The notes: generated by a model from the sequence alone, not told the origin. Shown: positions 8,929-16,510, counted from the stretch's first letter. The stretch is DNA of 44,033 bases from an uncultured Prevotellaceae bacterium (GCA_946185485.1 CAMHJQ010000025.1:1-44033); one strand, 5' to 3'. Program-made: numbers and translations.

Positions 8929-9399
8929 GTGAAGACTGTTCTCATACAGGTAGGTAAAACCGTCAACAAGCACTTCGTGGCCGGCATCGACGACTATGTG
9001 GGACGCATCAACCACTACATGTCCTTTGACGTCGTCACCATACCTGAACTCAAGAACACTAAGAACCTGACGGAAGAACAGCAGAAGCAGGCGGAGGGAG
9101 AACTCATCCTGCGCCAGTTGCAGCCGTCCGATACCGTTGTCCTGTTGGACGAACACGGTAAGGAGTATCGCAGCATTGAGTTTGCCCGCTGGCTGTCGCA
9201 GAAGCAGCAGACGGCACGCCGCCTCGTCTTCGTCATCGGCGGCCCATACGGTTTCTCGCCTGCCGTCTATGCCAGGGCCAACGAACAGCTGTCACTCTCG
9301 AAGATGACCTTCAGCCACCAGATGATACGCCTCACGTTCACCGAACAGATCTACCGCGCTTGCACCATCATCAAGGGCGAGCCCTATCACCACGAATAA
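8929..9399 (+). CDS. rlmH: 23S rRNA pseudouridine-1915 N3-methyltransferase RlmH
   Basis: A 156-residue SPOUT methyltransferase that methylates N3 of pseudouridine 1915 in helix 69 of 23S rRNA. The trefoil-knot elements are visible: VVLLDEHGKEYRSIEFA, the SAM loop FVIGGPYGFSPAVYARAN, and the C-terminal LSLSKMTFSHQMIRLTFTEQIYRACTIIKGEPYHHE, which is the hallmark RlmH tail. The start is GTG at 8929 (MKTVLIQVGKT), the only in-frame start that gives the normal family length; it sits directly behind the AAAGTTC repeats. Confidence 0.96.
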   Translation: MKTVLIQVGKTVNKHFVAGIDDYVGRINHYMSFDVVTIPELKNTKNLTEEQQKQAEGELILRQLQPSDTVVLLDEHGKEYRSIEFARWLSQKQQTARRLVFVIGGPYGFSPAVYARANEQLSLSKMTFSHQMIRLTFTEQIYRACTIIKGEPYHHE

Positions 9400-9417
9400 T
9401 CTGCTTTCACACAAAAA

Positions 9418-9443
9418 GAGCCACGGGGCCTACCCCATGGCTC
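9418..9443. terminator. Bidirectional hairpin terminator between rlmH and the HU gene
   Basis: GAGCCA-C-GGGG, a four-base loop, CCCC-A-TGGCTC: a ten-pair stem with one mismatch. On the minus strand it is followed by TTTTTGTG. It separates the convergent rlmH and HU-HIG genes. Confidence 0.8.
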
Positions 9444-9483
9444 AATCATCAACTCATGTTCCAACCTCACCGGGGAACTGAGC

Positions 9484-9984
9484 TTAGCCTCCGGCATTCT
9501 GCTCGGGGTTGACGGCAGCGGCACGGGCCTCCTGGATGGCCACGCGGCCCACCATTGAGTTGCCGTTGCTGTCGACGGCCACGTCCACCATCTCCCACGT
9601 CACCTTGGCGATGGCCGTAGCGATGCGGCGCTTGCCGACGGTCTCCGTCGCGGGGGTGAAGATGAGGTGCGTCTGGTGCAGGTGCTGCGCGGGGTTGAAG
9701 TCGGTGATGTTCTCCACACCGTCTGAGCCAATGCCGGGCTTGAAGACGCCCAGGCCCTCGATCTTGACCTTGCGGCCCTGTCCCAGGTAGTGCTGGATAG
9801 CCTCGCCCAGCTCGTCGAGCACCGCCTTCACGTCAGAGCGCTTGACGGTGGCCTGCTTCTGGATGAAGTCCGCAATCTCGGACAACTCGGTGAACTTCTC
9901 GTCGTTGACGGCACGGGCATAGTACTTGCCGTAGGCCGACGACTTCTCGTTCTGGTTCTGTTTCAAAGCATAACGATTTGCCAT
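9484..9984 (-). CDS. HU-family DNA-binding protein, HU-HIG type
   Basis: A 166-residue protein with a single HU/IHF-like domain. It has the helical part SEIADFIQKQATVKRSDVKAVLDELGEAIQHYLGQGRKVKIEGLGVFKPGIGS, in which the GRKVxIxGLGxFxP turn is diagnostic, but a modified beta-arm and a C-terminal tail rich in Ala, Asn and Gly. This long HU-HIG variety is specific to Bacteroidetes and occurs in many copies per genome, often next to primase-like or mobile genes, as it does here. DNA binding and bending is the expected role. The gene has its own promoter about 130 bases upstream and ends at the strong hairpin at 9418-9443. Confidence 0.85.
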   Translation of the reverse strand: MANRYALKQNQNEKSSAYGKYYARAVNDEKFTELSEIADFIQKQATVKRSDVKAVLDELGEAIQHYLGQGRKVKIEGLGVFKPGIGSDGVENITDFNPAQHLHQTHLIFTPATETVGKRRIATAIAKVTWEMVDVAVDSNGNSMVGRVAIQEARAAAVNPEQNAGG

Positions 9985-10048
9985 GATACTAAACGTTTTA
10001 AAGGGTTATTATTAAGGTTAACTGAAAGCTGTATCTCAGACGCCGATT

Positions 10049-10087
10049 CCGGTTCTCCAACCGTCCTATCCGGTTCACCAACCGTCC
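10049..10087. repeat. Direct repeat in the leader of the HU gene
   Basis: CCGGTTCTCCAACCGTCC (10049-10066) and CCGGTTCACCAACCGTCC (10070-10087) differ by one base. They lie in the 5' untranslated part of the HU-HIG transcript and may be a protein-binding site, possibly of the HU protein itself, but this is only a guess. Confidence 0.7.
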
Positions 10088-10111
10088 GTAACACGTCCTT
10101 GATTACAGTTA

Positions 10112-10142
10112 CAAAGGTACGAAATAATTTCCATACTACCAA
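10112..10142 (-). promoter_or_regulatory. Promoter of the HU-HIG gene
   Basis: Minus-strand TACCTTTG (10112-10119) and TTG (10140-10142) with a 20-base spacer. Predicted leader of about 120 bases. Confidence 0.7.
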
Positions 10143-10191
10143 ACTTTTACACGTTTTTATTTCAACTATTTCTTTAATTATTGTTAATGCC
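10143..10191. repeat. Left copy of a 49-bp perfect direct repeat flanking higBA
   Basis: ACTTTTACACGTTTTTATTT... at 10143-10191 recurs without change at 11331-11379. It forms the outer part of a duplicated segment; see the finding on the higBA module. Confidence 0.9.
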
Positions 10192-10200
10192 AGAAATCAG

Positions 10201-10287
10201 GAATCCGGGGATCGGAATCACGGGGACAGGTTGCTTGATTCAAGCCTAAATCATGAACCTGTCCCCGTGATTAGTCCCCGTGATTCC
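10201..10287. repeat. REP-like compound palindrome inside the left tail copy
   Basis: AATCACGGGGACAGGTT (10216-10232) and its exact reverse complement (10256-10272) form a 17-pair stem; a further copy of the outer 14 bases, GTCCCCGTGATTCC, follows at 10274-10287 and can compete for the same partner. The segment is missing from the right copy of the duplicated tail, so it looks like an insertion. The layout recalls REP/BIME elements moved by RAYT transposases, but no such transposase is in the window. Confidence 0.65.
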
Positions 10288-10461
10288 AGAAGCGCTCTTT
10301 TCACCTCGCAGGAGCGCACTCTTCATGATGAAGAAGCGCACTTTCCGCATCCCAGAACCACTCTTTTCACCTCTCAGAATACCTCTCTTCATGCATCAGA
10401 GTGCGCTCCTTCCCATACCAGGAGCGCACTCTTCGCCAAATTACACAGTAGGACCGGTTCC
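10288..10461. repeat. Left copy of the duplicated tail, with terminator-like hairpin
   Basis: This stretch is homologous to 11393-11543, with shared runs such as TTCATGATGAAGAAGCGCAC and GTGCGCTCCTTCCCATA. It contains a 12-pair hairpin (10398-10409 with 10421-10432) and ends with bases that, on the minus strand, still encode the last residues TGPTV and stop of the primase-like gene at 11525. It therefore carries a relic of the 3' end of that gene. Confidence 0.85.
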
Positions 10462-10472
10462 GGTGTGTAATC

Positions 10473-10850
10473 TTATGCTAGCACAACCTCGGCTGGCACG
10501 CCCAGCACTTTGTAAAGACTGCGTGCAACGTCGAAACTCATCGACCTGCGACCATGAAGCAGGTCACTAAAGGTAGTGGCACTGATGCCAATCATCTGGG
10601 CAGCATCCTTCTGCTTCAATCCACGCTCTTTGACCTGAGTCAGAATGGCGTTGGTAAGCAGCGTACTCATCCTGCCTGGCAGTGGATGATAGGCACGACC
10701 ATATTCATCGAGGGCATCGCTCAGCATTGTGAACTCTGCCTTCTCCTCTGAACTCAGCAACTCCATGTCGCCCAGTTCCGTCCCCCGTTCAATCAGCTTT
10801 TCCACGCGGGCTTCGTAATCCTTATACTCTTTTTCGTCCCTAATCGTCAT
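10473..10850 (-). CDS. higA: Antitoxin, XRE/HigA family
   Basis: A 125-residue antitoxin. The N-terminal half is an acidic helical extension (KEYKDYEARVEKLIERGTELG) and the C-terminal half is a helix-turn-helix: LKQKDAAQMIGISATTFSDLLHGRRSMSFDVARSLYKVLGV. It should bind and inhibit the toxin encoded three bases upstream and repress the shared promoter through its HTH. The order toxin-then-antitoxin is the hallmark of higBA systems. The gene ends directly against the left copy of the duplicated tail. Confidence 0.9.
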   Translation of the reverse strand: MTIRDEKEYKDYEARVEKLIERGTELGDMELLSSEEKAEFTMLSDALDEYGRAYHPLPGRMSTLLTNAILTQVKERGLKQKDAAQMIGISATTFSDLLHGRRSMSFDVARSLYKVLGVPAEVVLA

Positions 10851-10853
10851 AGC

Positions 10854-11150
10854 CTAAATATTTTTTATGTCCTTAATCTTGTCATACTCACCGTGCGTTC
10901 CAATAAACCGGATGGCCACCGTTCCCGCAAAGAACACCACCAGCACGACTGTCCGATAGTTGTTACCCTTGATATTGAACACATATCGGTTGTTTCCCAC
11001 AAAGTCAGCCGAAGGAAAGTCGGCTTTCAAGTCTGCATGGCTCTTCCACTCCGCATCGGCCAAAATATTGCTCCAACGTTCTAATGCCTCTTTAGCATCA
11101 GCATGTCTGCGCGAGAATTCCTCGATACGTTCTGGAAACAATATTTTCAT
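10854..11150 (-). CDS. higB: Toxin, HigB-type mRNA interferase
   Basis: A 98-residue RelE-superfamily ribonuclease of the HigB toxin family, which cuts mRNA on the ribosome. Family marks are DAKEALERWSNILADAEWKSHADLKADFPSADFVGNNRYVFNIKGNNYRTVV and the C-terminal IRFIGTHGEYDKI, with the conserved histidine. The start at 11148-11150 (MKILFPERI) is favoured over the longer open frame because the predicted promoter at 11181-11211 lies just upstream of it and the family is about 95-100 residues long. Confidence 0.9.
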   Translation of the reverse strand: MKILFPERIEEFSRRHADAKEALERWSNILADAEWKSHADLKADFPSADFVGNNRYVFNIKGNNYRTVVLVVFFAGTVAIRFIGTHGEYDKIKDIKNI

Positions 11151-11180
11151 GCCTGTATCTCCATGATTCAATTTTCGGTG

Positions 11181-11211
11181 CAAAAATACAACAAATAACT
11201 GAAACGACCAA
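11181..11211 (-). promoter_or_regulatory. Promoter of higBA
   Basis: Minus-strand TATTTTTG (11181-11188) and TTG (11209-11211) with a 20-base spacer; it lies 31 bases before the higB ATG. Confidence 0.7.
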
Positions 11212-11330
11212 GAAAATACGCCAAAAACTTCACAAATCAGTGAACTGTTAAAAATAGAACAGTAAAATCTCCTCCGCAGAGAAAATATTTTTCGAGTGCA
11301 GAGGAGAAAATCTTGGAGTGCGTAGGAGGA

Positions 11331-11379
11331 ACTTTTACACGTTTTTATTTCAACTATTTCTTTAATTATTGTTAATGCC
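11331..11379. repeat. Right copy of the 49-bp perfect direct repeat
   Basis: Identical to 10143-10191. The stretch 11212-11330 between the higB promoter and this copy holds only short GAGTGC/GGAGAAAAT-type repeats and no gene that I can support. Confidence 0.9.
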
Positions 11380-11392
11380 CAAACCCCTCCCG

Positions 11393-11543
11393 AAGAAGGG
11401 CTCTTTTCGCATCGCCGAAGCGCACTTTTCATGATGAAGAAGCGCACTTTCCGCCTCTCAGAAACGCTCTTTTCATAAAGAAGAGTGCGCTCCTTCCCAT
11501 ATCAGGAGCGCACTCTTCGCCAAATTATACAGTAGGGCCGGTT
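11393..11543. repeat. Right copy of the duplicated tail, with 14-bp hairpin
   Basis: Homologous to 10288-10461. It contains a perfect 14-pair hairpin (11480-11493 with 11505-11518, eleven-base loop) just downstream of the primase-like gene on the minus strand, where it probably acts as its terminator, and includes the final codons of that gene. Confidence 0.85.
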
Positions 11544-12466
11544 CTCTCTTCGAGAGTGTGGCGTTGCAATCCGCTGTGTAATTTTGTCAGGTAGTAGTCG
11601 CTGAAATCCTTGCAGCCCAGGGGCAACTGATGGCGCACCAACGAGGGTAGCACGTCCTGCAACTGAAGAAAGAGTCGTTCACCAGGGGCGTCGTTGTCAG
11701 GCCACATATGGAATTCAGTTGAAAGTTGAGAGCCAAAAGTTGAGAGGATTTCCGCATCCTTGGGTTTGAACAAAGTGGCAGAAGGGATTGCGACCGCTTT
11801 ATGACCAGCCGAGAGCATCGCCCAGCAGTCGGAACAACCTTCGGTGATGAAGAGTTCTTCGCCTGGCTTCAGCAGGTTCAGCACGTTCTGATTATAGAGT
11901 ACGCATTGAGATCCCTGTGGGAATCTGAATCGAGGCTCTGCACCCTTTATCAAGTTCCTGTTTTGGATGCCAATCAACTTGCCTTGTCGGTCAAAGTAAG
12001 GAATCTGCAACCACGGAGTGCCGTTACGATCCTTCCACGAAGTGACTCTGCTCCAGCGTACAACGCGAGGGTCAATCCTTCGCTCCTCAAAGAGGAACTT
12101 CCGTGCTTCTGGCAAAAGCCAAGGACGCTCAAAGAACCGCTCATAGCGACTGGTATCAAACGGTTTTTGTTCAACACCCGAATTCCCTGGAGTCGTGAAA
12201 CTCGTTACAATCACATTATGCTCATCTGCCAACCAACGGCAAGCATCAAGAAAACCCTTGCCAAGCACCTTCATTACAAAGCTGATACTGTCACCACTTT
12301 CGCCACAACTCCAGCATTTGAACTTATTCTTCTTGAATGCTAACGATGGTGTGTGGTCTGAATGGAAACAGCACAAAGCCTTGTGATGCTGAACCTTCAT
12401 TCCAAGGCGTTGCGCCACACCCTCGCATGAGAGTGAGCGCAACTTTTCTATATCATACCTTTCCAT
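11525..12466 (-). CDS. CHC2 zinc-finger / Toprim primase-like protein
   Basis: A 313-residue protein with a DnaG-like N-terminal zinc finger (ALCCFHSDHTPSLAF then FKCWSCGESGDSISFV, residues about 31-62) and a Toprim domain (ELFITEGCSDCWAMLSAGHKAVAIPSAT, about 195-225). No DnaB-binding domain is present and the protein is half the size of DnaG, so it is a mobile-element or accessory primase-like protein. It overlaps the DUF3987-like gene upstream by 14 bases, which points to coupled translation and joint function, probably as a primase/ATPase pair. Its last codons are duplicated on the other side of higBA. Confidence 0.8.
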   Translation of the reverse strand: MERYDIEKLRSLSCEGVAQRLGMKVQHHKALCCFHSDHTPSLAFKKNKFKCWSCGESGDSISFVMKVLGKGFLDACRWLADEHNVIVTSFTTPGNSGVEQKPFDTSRYERFFERPWLLPEARKFLFEERRIDPRVVRWSRVTSWKDRNGTPWLQIPYFDRQGKLIGIQNRNLIKGAEPRFRFPQGSQCVLYNQNVLNLLKPGEELFITEGCSDCWAMLSAGHKAVAIPSATLFKPKDAEILSTFGSQLSTEFHMWPDNDAPGERLFLQLQDVLPSLVRHQLPLGCKDFSDYYLTKLHSGLQRHTLEERTGPTV

Positions 12467-13790
12467 CAGCGTTACCGTTTAAGCCTACACCTTTCAGGTA
12501 CTCCTCAGTCTTGGTGTAGAGTCCCGTCTGGTTCGAGTAAGTGACAAAATTTCGGTTAGTCCACACAGAAATCTGGTGCTTGGTACCCTCCTTGCTCTTG
12601 CCAAGGCTGATACGCAGGTTCTCCAGCTGCTGCTCAGAGAATGGGTTAGGCAGACTCTCCAGCATATTCACCTGTCCACGTTTGTGGGTGTCCTCCGATG
12701 GCACTTCACAAATCATCTGATTGAAGACTTTTAAGCGAGACCATAGATCATAGTATGCAAAATAGACCATCCATTCACCGATGCTACGTGTGTAGGTCAT
12801 ATCGTTCAACAACCACAAGACAGCAGCCTTCTTCCACGCGGCAAAGATGCTGCGGTGGGAAATCTCAAAAAGCTCGTCGCTGTCGGCAAGGTTGGCCAAG
12901 TCGGCCATCTCTTCGGCCAGTTGGTCGGCCACACGGTTGAGTTGTTTCACATAGAAGCTACCACGGGCATTCGTCAAACGTTGTAAGTATTTATCACAGA
13001 TAGCGATATAAGCTTCATCGTACTCCTTCTGTTTTGGAATCTTGCCGATGCGCTCGCCACGAGGCACATAGACGATGTTTACACGCGAGAAGAAACCGTT
13101 TCGCATGTCACGCTTATAGAAGGCCTGTGCCACTTCGGGCGTACTGCTCATGGTCATACAGAGTCTGATGACGGGATTGGCACTAACGCCGCTCTCAGAG
13201 CAACGGAGCTGACCGCCACCTCTCTCCACGTCGAAGGCATTACGGATGAGTACGCTCATCTGACTCTTGGAACCCGCGATGCGTGAGGCAGCTTCACACT
13301 CACTCAGATTGAGGTACTGGGTAAGACCGCCGTTCTGCTCCAGAGCCTGAGCATTCTGGGCAAAGGCCGGCTTGGTGATGTCTTCGGGCGGATAGAGGAA
13401 GTAGATGTCAGACGGGCGTTCGGGCTTCGCCTTGTTTGCAGAACGAGTCTTCATCTGACTGGACCATTGAGCCAGTCGCTGGAAGTCACCTTGGTCGTGC
13501 TCATCGAAGTCGCGGCACAAAACAGCTACCAAATGACTCAACTCTCGCTTACCAATACCCGACACACCAATCAGATGTGCGAGCTGTCCGGGCCCAATCT
13601 CGTATGATTTGCCGTCGCTGTACCTCATCTGCACGTTGTGAACGTGGGCAGATATGGCAGGAAATGCCATAGGTTTCAGAGGCTGGCGCATCTTTGCTGA
13701 TGCTCTCGAAGTAAGGAATTTCAGGAATTCAGTACCCTTACCAGTAGCTGGCTCCTGAGGAGGAATGGGTGAAAAAATATCGTAAGTCAT
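12453..13790 (-). CDS. DUF3987-like primase-associated ATPase
   Basis: A 445-residue protein resembling DUF3987 proteins, which are helicase-like partners of accessory primases. A P-loop-like GVSGIGKRE lies near residue 95, with Arg-Glu where Ser/Thr is usual, so nucleotide binding may be altered. Further conserved-looking segments are IYFLYPPEDITKPAFAQNAQ, LSECEAASRIAGSKSQMSVLIRNAFDVERGGG and VIRLCMTMSSTPEVAQAFYKRDMRNGFFSRVNIVYVPRG, the last like the sensor region of the family. It sits between a small unknown gene and the CHC2 primase-like gene on the same strand. Its natural role is not known. Confidence 0.6.
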   Translation of the reverse strand: MTYDIFSPIPPQEPATGKGTEFLKFLTSRASAKMRQPLKPMAFPAISAHVHNVQMRYSDGKSYEIGPGQLAHLIGVSGIGKRELSHLVAVLCRDFDEHDQGDFQRLAQWSSQMKTRSANKAKPERPSDIYFLYPPEDITKPAFAQNAQALEQNGGLTQYLNLSECEAASRIAGSKSQMSVLIRNAFDVERGGGQLRCSESGVSANPVIRLCMTMSSTPEVAQAFYKRDMRNGFFSRVNIVYVPRGERIGKIPKQKEYDEAYIAICDKYLQRLTNARGSFYVKQLNRVADQLAEEMADLANLADSDELFEISHRSIFAAWKKAAVLWLLNDMTYTRSIGEWMVYFAYYDLWSRLKVFNQMICEVPSEDTHKRGQVNMLESLPNPFSEQQLENLRISLGKSKEGTKHQISVWTNRNFVTYSNQTGLYTKTEEYLKGVGLNGNADGKV

Positions 13791-13841
13791 TGTCTTTTAA
13801 ATACTTTAATTGATACTTAATGTTTGTGATGTCTTTGAGCT

Positions 13842-13998
13842 ATCTCAAATCTCAAATCTCAATTATTTTTCCTTGCCATCACAACCTCTTCTTTTCGTAT
13901 TCTATATATCTGATTATTAATTAGTTACAAGAACTATAAGAAAGGATTTTGTGATTTGCTGAGATAACGAGAAGTTATTGAGATTTGAGATTTGAGAT
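13842..13998. repeat. Perfect 22-bp inverted repeat around 113 bp
   Basis: ATCTCAAATCTCAAATCTCAAT (13842-13863) and its exact reverse complement (13977-13998) bracket an AT-rich intergenic stretch between two minus-strand genes. Each arm is itself built of CTCAAAT heptamers. Confidence 0.85.
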
Positions 13999-14018
13999 TT
14001 TGACTCTTCTCTACGTGG

Positions 14019-14501
14019 CTACTCCTGCGAATCCTCTTCTCCTAAAAGTCGGGCAATAGTCAGCAACTCTTGGGCTGCTGCCACACAGAAGTCACGGAAA
14101 GTAAAGTCAGAGTAGAAGCGAGGACGGTTGAACTCCAAACGCTTCGTACCATCGGCCAACAGGTGAACGTTGACGCAACCGCCAGCAAAGATGACGGGAT
14201 TGCGCTGAACGGTTTTCACCTTCTTTTCCTTAGCTTTTTCAGCAAAGCAGAAGTGGTCCTCGGAATCATGGAATAGGATTCCGTCAAGCATTGCTCCGAC
14301 CGGCGGTCGTCCTGGCGTTTGCATAAACAATTTAAGGGTGGTGTCTTCCGTGTGAGGAAAGATGTCCTCAAACAGTTTGCGTTGACGATAGCCAATCCCA
14401 AGAGGATGCTCATTACTAAACAGAATGTCGTTGAGCAGAATTTCTGCTGCGAGGCGAGGTTCGTGCTGAGCACTTGCTTCGCGATTTTTTTTAGTGTTCA
14501 T
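14019..14501 (-). CDS. Hypothetical accessory protein, 160 aa
   Basis: An unrecognised protein. It has no signal peptide or membrane span; the sequence is of mixed alpha/beta character with a central basic stretch (EKAKEKKVKTVQR) and ends in the acidic LLGEEDSQE. I chose the ATG at 14499-14501 (MNTKKNREASAQHEP); a longer frame to 14543 is open but its extra residues (rich in basic and low-complexity residues) add nothing. It is first in a minus-strand set with the DUF3987-like and CHC2 genes, separated from the former by the 22-bp inverted repeat, so a role in the same primase/replication or defence module is an inference only. Confidence 0.6.
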   Translation of the reverse strand: MNTKKNREASAQHEPRLAAEILLNDILFSNEHPLGIGYRQRKLFEDIFPHTEDTTLKLFMQTPGRPPVGAMLDGILFHDSEDHFCFAEKAKEKKVKTVQRNPVIFAGGCVNVHLLADGTKRLEFNRPRFYSDFTFRDFCVAAAQELLTIARLLGEEDSQE

Positions 14502-14637
14502 TTTAATTGAATTTTTTAATGAACACCCTTTACGCATTACCATCTTTATAGGGAAGGGTGCATACCCCAGATGGCGGGAAGGCTGCGCTACGCCTTACAT
14601 CCCAATATTCGGAGCCGTGCCCGGTTTTTGACTGCTG

Positions 14638-14714
14638 ACTTACATCTAAAAAAGAAAGCATCAGAAACTCCGATTTTGAAATTTCTGATGCAAAGTTACT
14701 GATAATATGTAAGT
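14638..14714 (-). promoter_or_regulatory. Nested inverted repeats over a -7 element, upstream of the 160-aa gene
   Basis: The 305-base gap between 14502 and 14807 holds one clear structure: an outer arm pair ACTTACAT/ATGTAAGT (14638-14645, 14707-14714) around an inner pair GCATCAGAAA/TTTCTGATGC (14658-14667, 14682-14691). The minus-strand -7 box TAACTTTG (14691-14698) lies between the right arms. Probable operator or leader structure for the minus-strand set below. No good -33 TTG is visible. I see no gene in the rest of the gap. Confidence 0.5.
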
Positions 14715-14807
14715 TGAATTCCTGAAAATATAGAATACTAACCAGCGTAGGGGCTAGTATTTTATTGTACTTGGATTTGTACTAGAGTCTGTACTAACTG
14801 GCATATT

Positions 14808-15665
14808 CTACAACTGCCATTCAATACCAATTTTCTTAATTGAAGTATTTGTTTTAAGAACTTCGTCAGAGTGCTCTGTCGTGTTCAGATCACGATTTGT
14901 CATGTAGTTTTTACAAGTAGATTTGGGAAGACCTGTAATATACTCGGCAAGACGGGCTGCTTCTGCTTTTGTTCCATAGACATCAAAGTCAACGCCTGAC
15001 TCTTCTAATAATTTACAAAAGACTTCAAGCCGAACTTTATCACGGGGGTCATCCGAAATTGGTGCTTGTTGGTATATAGCCAACTCTTCCTTAAGGTGTT
15101 GTATCTCTTCGTCTTTTTCTTTAAGTTGTGATTGCATGTTCGATTCTGTCTCTGACAAATAGTCGCCGTCTATATCCGATTCTTCTTCTCCATTCTCCTT
15201 GGTATAGTCGTAATCGCAGTTAATTTCTCCTTTTGTAATTTTATCGACAATAGCATGAACCACATTTTGGACTGCACAATAAGGAACAACTCCATAAACA
15301 GGTATCTCATTGATAATTTGCTGAGCAATTTTCTTCTCTGCGCTAAATACTATCATCGTGTAGACGCACCCTACAACAATTGAATACACGTGCTCATATG
15401 GGTTGCCACTTAGAATATATTGAGTATCCATGGGGTCGAAGTTAAACTCATTACGTATTTCGTGACAGCGGTTTTTAAATTTCAGAACAGGTTTTTTTGA
15501 ATCAGCGATACCTATTGCATAATGTTTGGCACGGCTCCATATATGTGATGCCATATTGTTGTCTCCAAACATGCTGTTAGTCTCGCATAGAACATCTGCC
15601 CACTCTTGGAAAAGATTCTCGTCAAGAAGAACTTCAAAATCAGTTAATTCGTTGTCTTGGTACAT
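14808..15665 (-). CDS. Third gene of the RloAB operon: coiled-coil protein of unknown function
   Basis: A 285-residue soluble protein. The first 150 residues are mixed alpha/beta with no motif I know; residues about 150-210 are acidic and form a coiled coil (ESNMQSQLKEKDEEIQHLKEELAIYQQ); the C-terminal 75 residues (DPRDKVRLEVFCKLLEESGVDF to TNRDLNTTEH) look like a separate globular domain that I have seen in other Bacteroidetes accessory proteins without an assigned function. It starts 20 bases after the RloB stop, on the same strand, with no terminator between, so it is probably expressed with RloA and RloB. A Cys-rich central stretch (VPYCAVQNVVHAIVDK) is present but does not form a clear zinc site. 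Confidence 0.6.
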   Translation of the reverse strand: MYQDNELTDFEVLLDENLFQEWADVLCETNSMFGDNNMASHIWSRAKHYAIGIADSKKPVLKFKNRCHEIRNEFNFDPMDTQYILSGNPYEHVYSIVVGCVYTMIVFSAEKKIAQQIINEIPVYGVVPYCAVQNVVHAIVDKITKGEINCDYDYTKENGEEESDIDGDYLSETESNMQSQLKEKDEEIQHLKEELAIYQQAPISDDPRDKVRLEVFCKLLEESGVDFDVYGTKAEAARLAEYITGLPKSTCKNYMTNRDLNTTEHSDEVLKTNTSIKKIGIEWQL

Positions 15666-15685
15666 ATTATCAAATCCTTTACTCT

Positions 15686-16504
15686 TTACTTCTTAATTTT
15701 ATACTTCCTATTTTTATACTCACCCTCAATCTCAAGGATACCTTCATCCACGAGTTGTTTGAGGTAGTCGCGGGTTCTTGAGAGTTTGAGTCCTATGGCT
15801 TTCGAAATGGATTTAACATCTGAAATCTCGTTATCGGCGACAAAATCGATGATTTGCCTCCGATTTTCCTCATTTCGATTTCGATTTTCCGCTTTTTGCT
15901 CATTTTTATCAGCCTCCTCTTCATCCATCGACTTTATCAGCTTAAACACCAAATGCATTTGGCTGTATGCTATTCTGTCCTCGGGCGATGCCTCGCTCAG
16001 CCGGGTTAGTTCCTCGGCGTAACTGATGGCCCGTTGCAGGTCACCATTCTCCGTCAGGTACTTGTACAGATTGTTCTTCTTGAAATAGCGTGCCGTCTTT
16101 TCATAGTCGGGCATATAGTGCTGCAGGTCGGGCAACACATCCTCGCAACTATCATAATGCTTCATGGAAAGTTGCGGTAGGAAGTGAAGCAGGAACCAGA
16201 ACTCGGTACACGGGTTGGTCTCAATCCAAATCACATTCCGACTGCTTTTCTTCTTCAATTTCTGATAGACGTCCATTTCTGCAGGCACCCTCAAAAGACG
16301 GTCCATATCCACAAGGCATACCACGTAGTCAGTATCGCGCTTCACGTATTCTTCTGCCAACTTCGCCATGTGCGGGATGTCCGAATGCTGAGGGAAGTCA
16401 GGCGCCACCTTGAACTTATAGCGGCATGCGATGCGGAGCGTGTCGAAGTACCACCACTCGGTTTCTCCCTCGCCTATGATTGCTATACTCTTCTTTACTG
16501 CCAT
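15686..16504 (-). CDS. RloB-like Toprim nuclease with C-terminal winged helix
   Basis: A 272-residue protein. Residues 1-190 fit RloB: a GEGETEWWYF motif near residue 11, VCLVDMDRL near residue 62 (acidic metal-binding residues of the Toprim-like fold) and ETNPCTEFWFLLHF. RloB works with the ATPase RloA in an anti-phage system akin to PARIS, in which the Toprim protein is the toxic nuclease. After a charged linker (DEEEADKNEQKAENRNRNEENRR) residues about 212-270 form a winged-helix domain: VKSISKAIGLKLSRTRDYLKQLVDEGILEIEGEYKNRKY. This extension is not part of the usual RloB. The gene lies six bases after rloA. Confidence 0.75.
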   Translation of the reverse strand: MAVKKSIAIIGEGETEWWYFDTLRIACRYKFKVAPDFPQHSDIPHMAKLAEEYVKRDTDYVVCLVDMDRLLRVPAEMDVYQKLKKKSSRNVIWIETNPCTEFWFLLHFLPQLSMKHYDSCEDVLPDLQHYMPDYEKTARYFKKNNLYKYLTENGDLQRAISYAEELTRLSEASPEDRIAYSQMHLVFKLIKSMDEEEADKNEQKAENRNRNEENRRQIIDFVADNEISDVKSISKAIGLKLSRTRDYLKQLVDEGILEIEGEYKNRKYKIKK

Positions 16505-16510
16505 GCGTCG

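Noticed and set aside
11151..11447. Longer N-terminus for higB
   Set aside because: The open frame runs upstream through the predicted promoter and the duplicated repeat; the HigB family begins at the chosen ATG.
10288..11518. CRISPR array suggested by repeated AGCGCACTTTTCA-type units
   Set aside because: The units vary in length and spacing, form hairpins and belong to two duplicated tails; there are no constant repeats with unique spacers and no cas genes.
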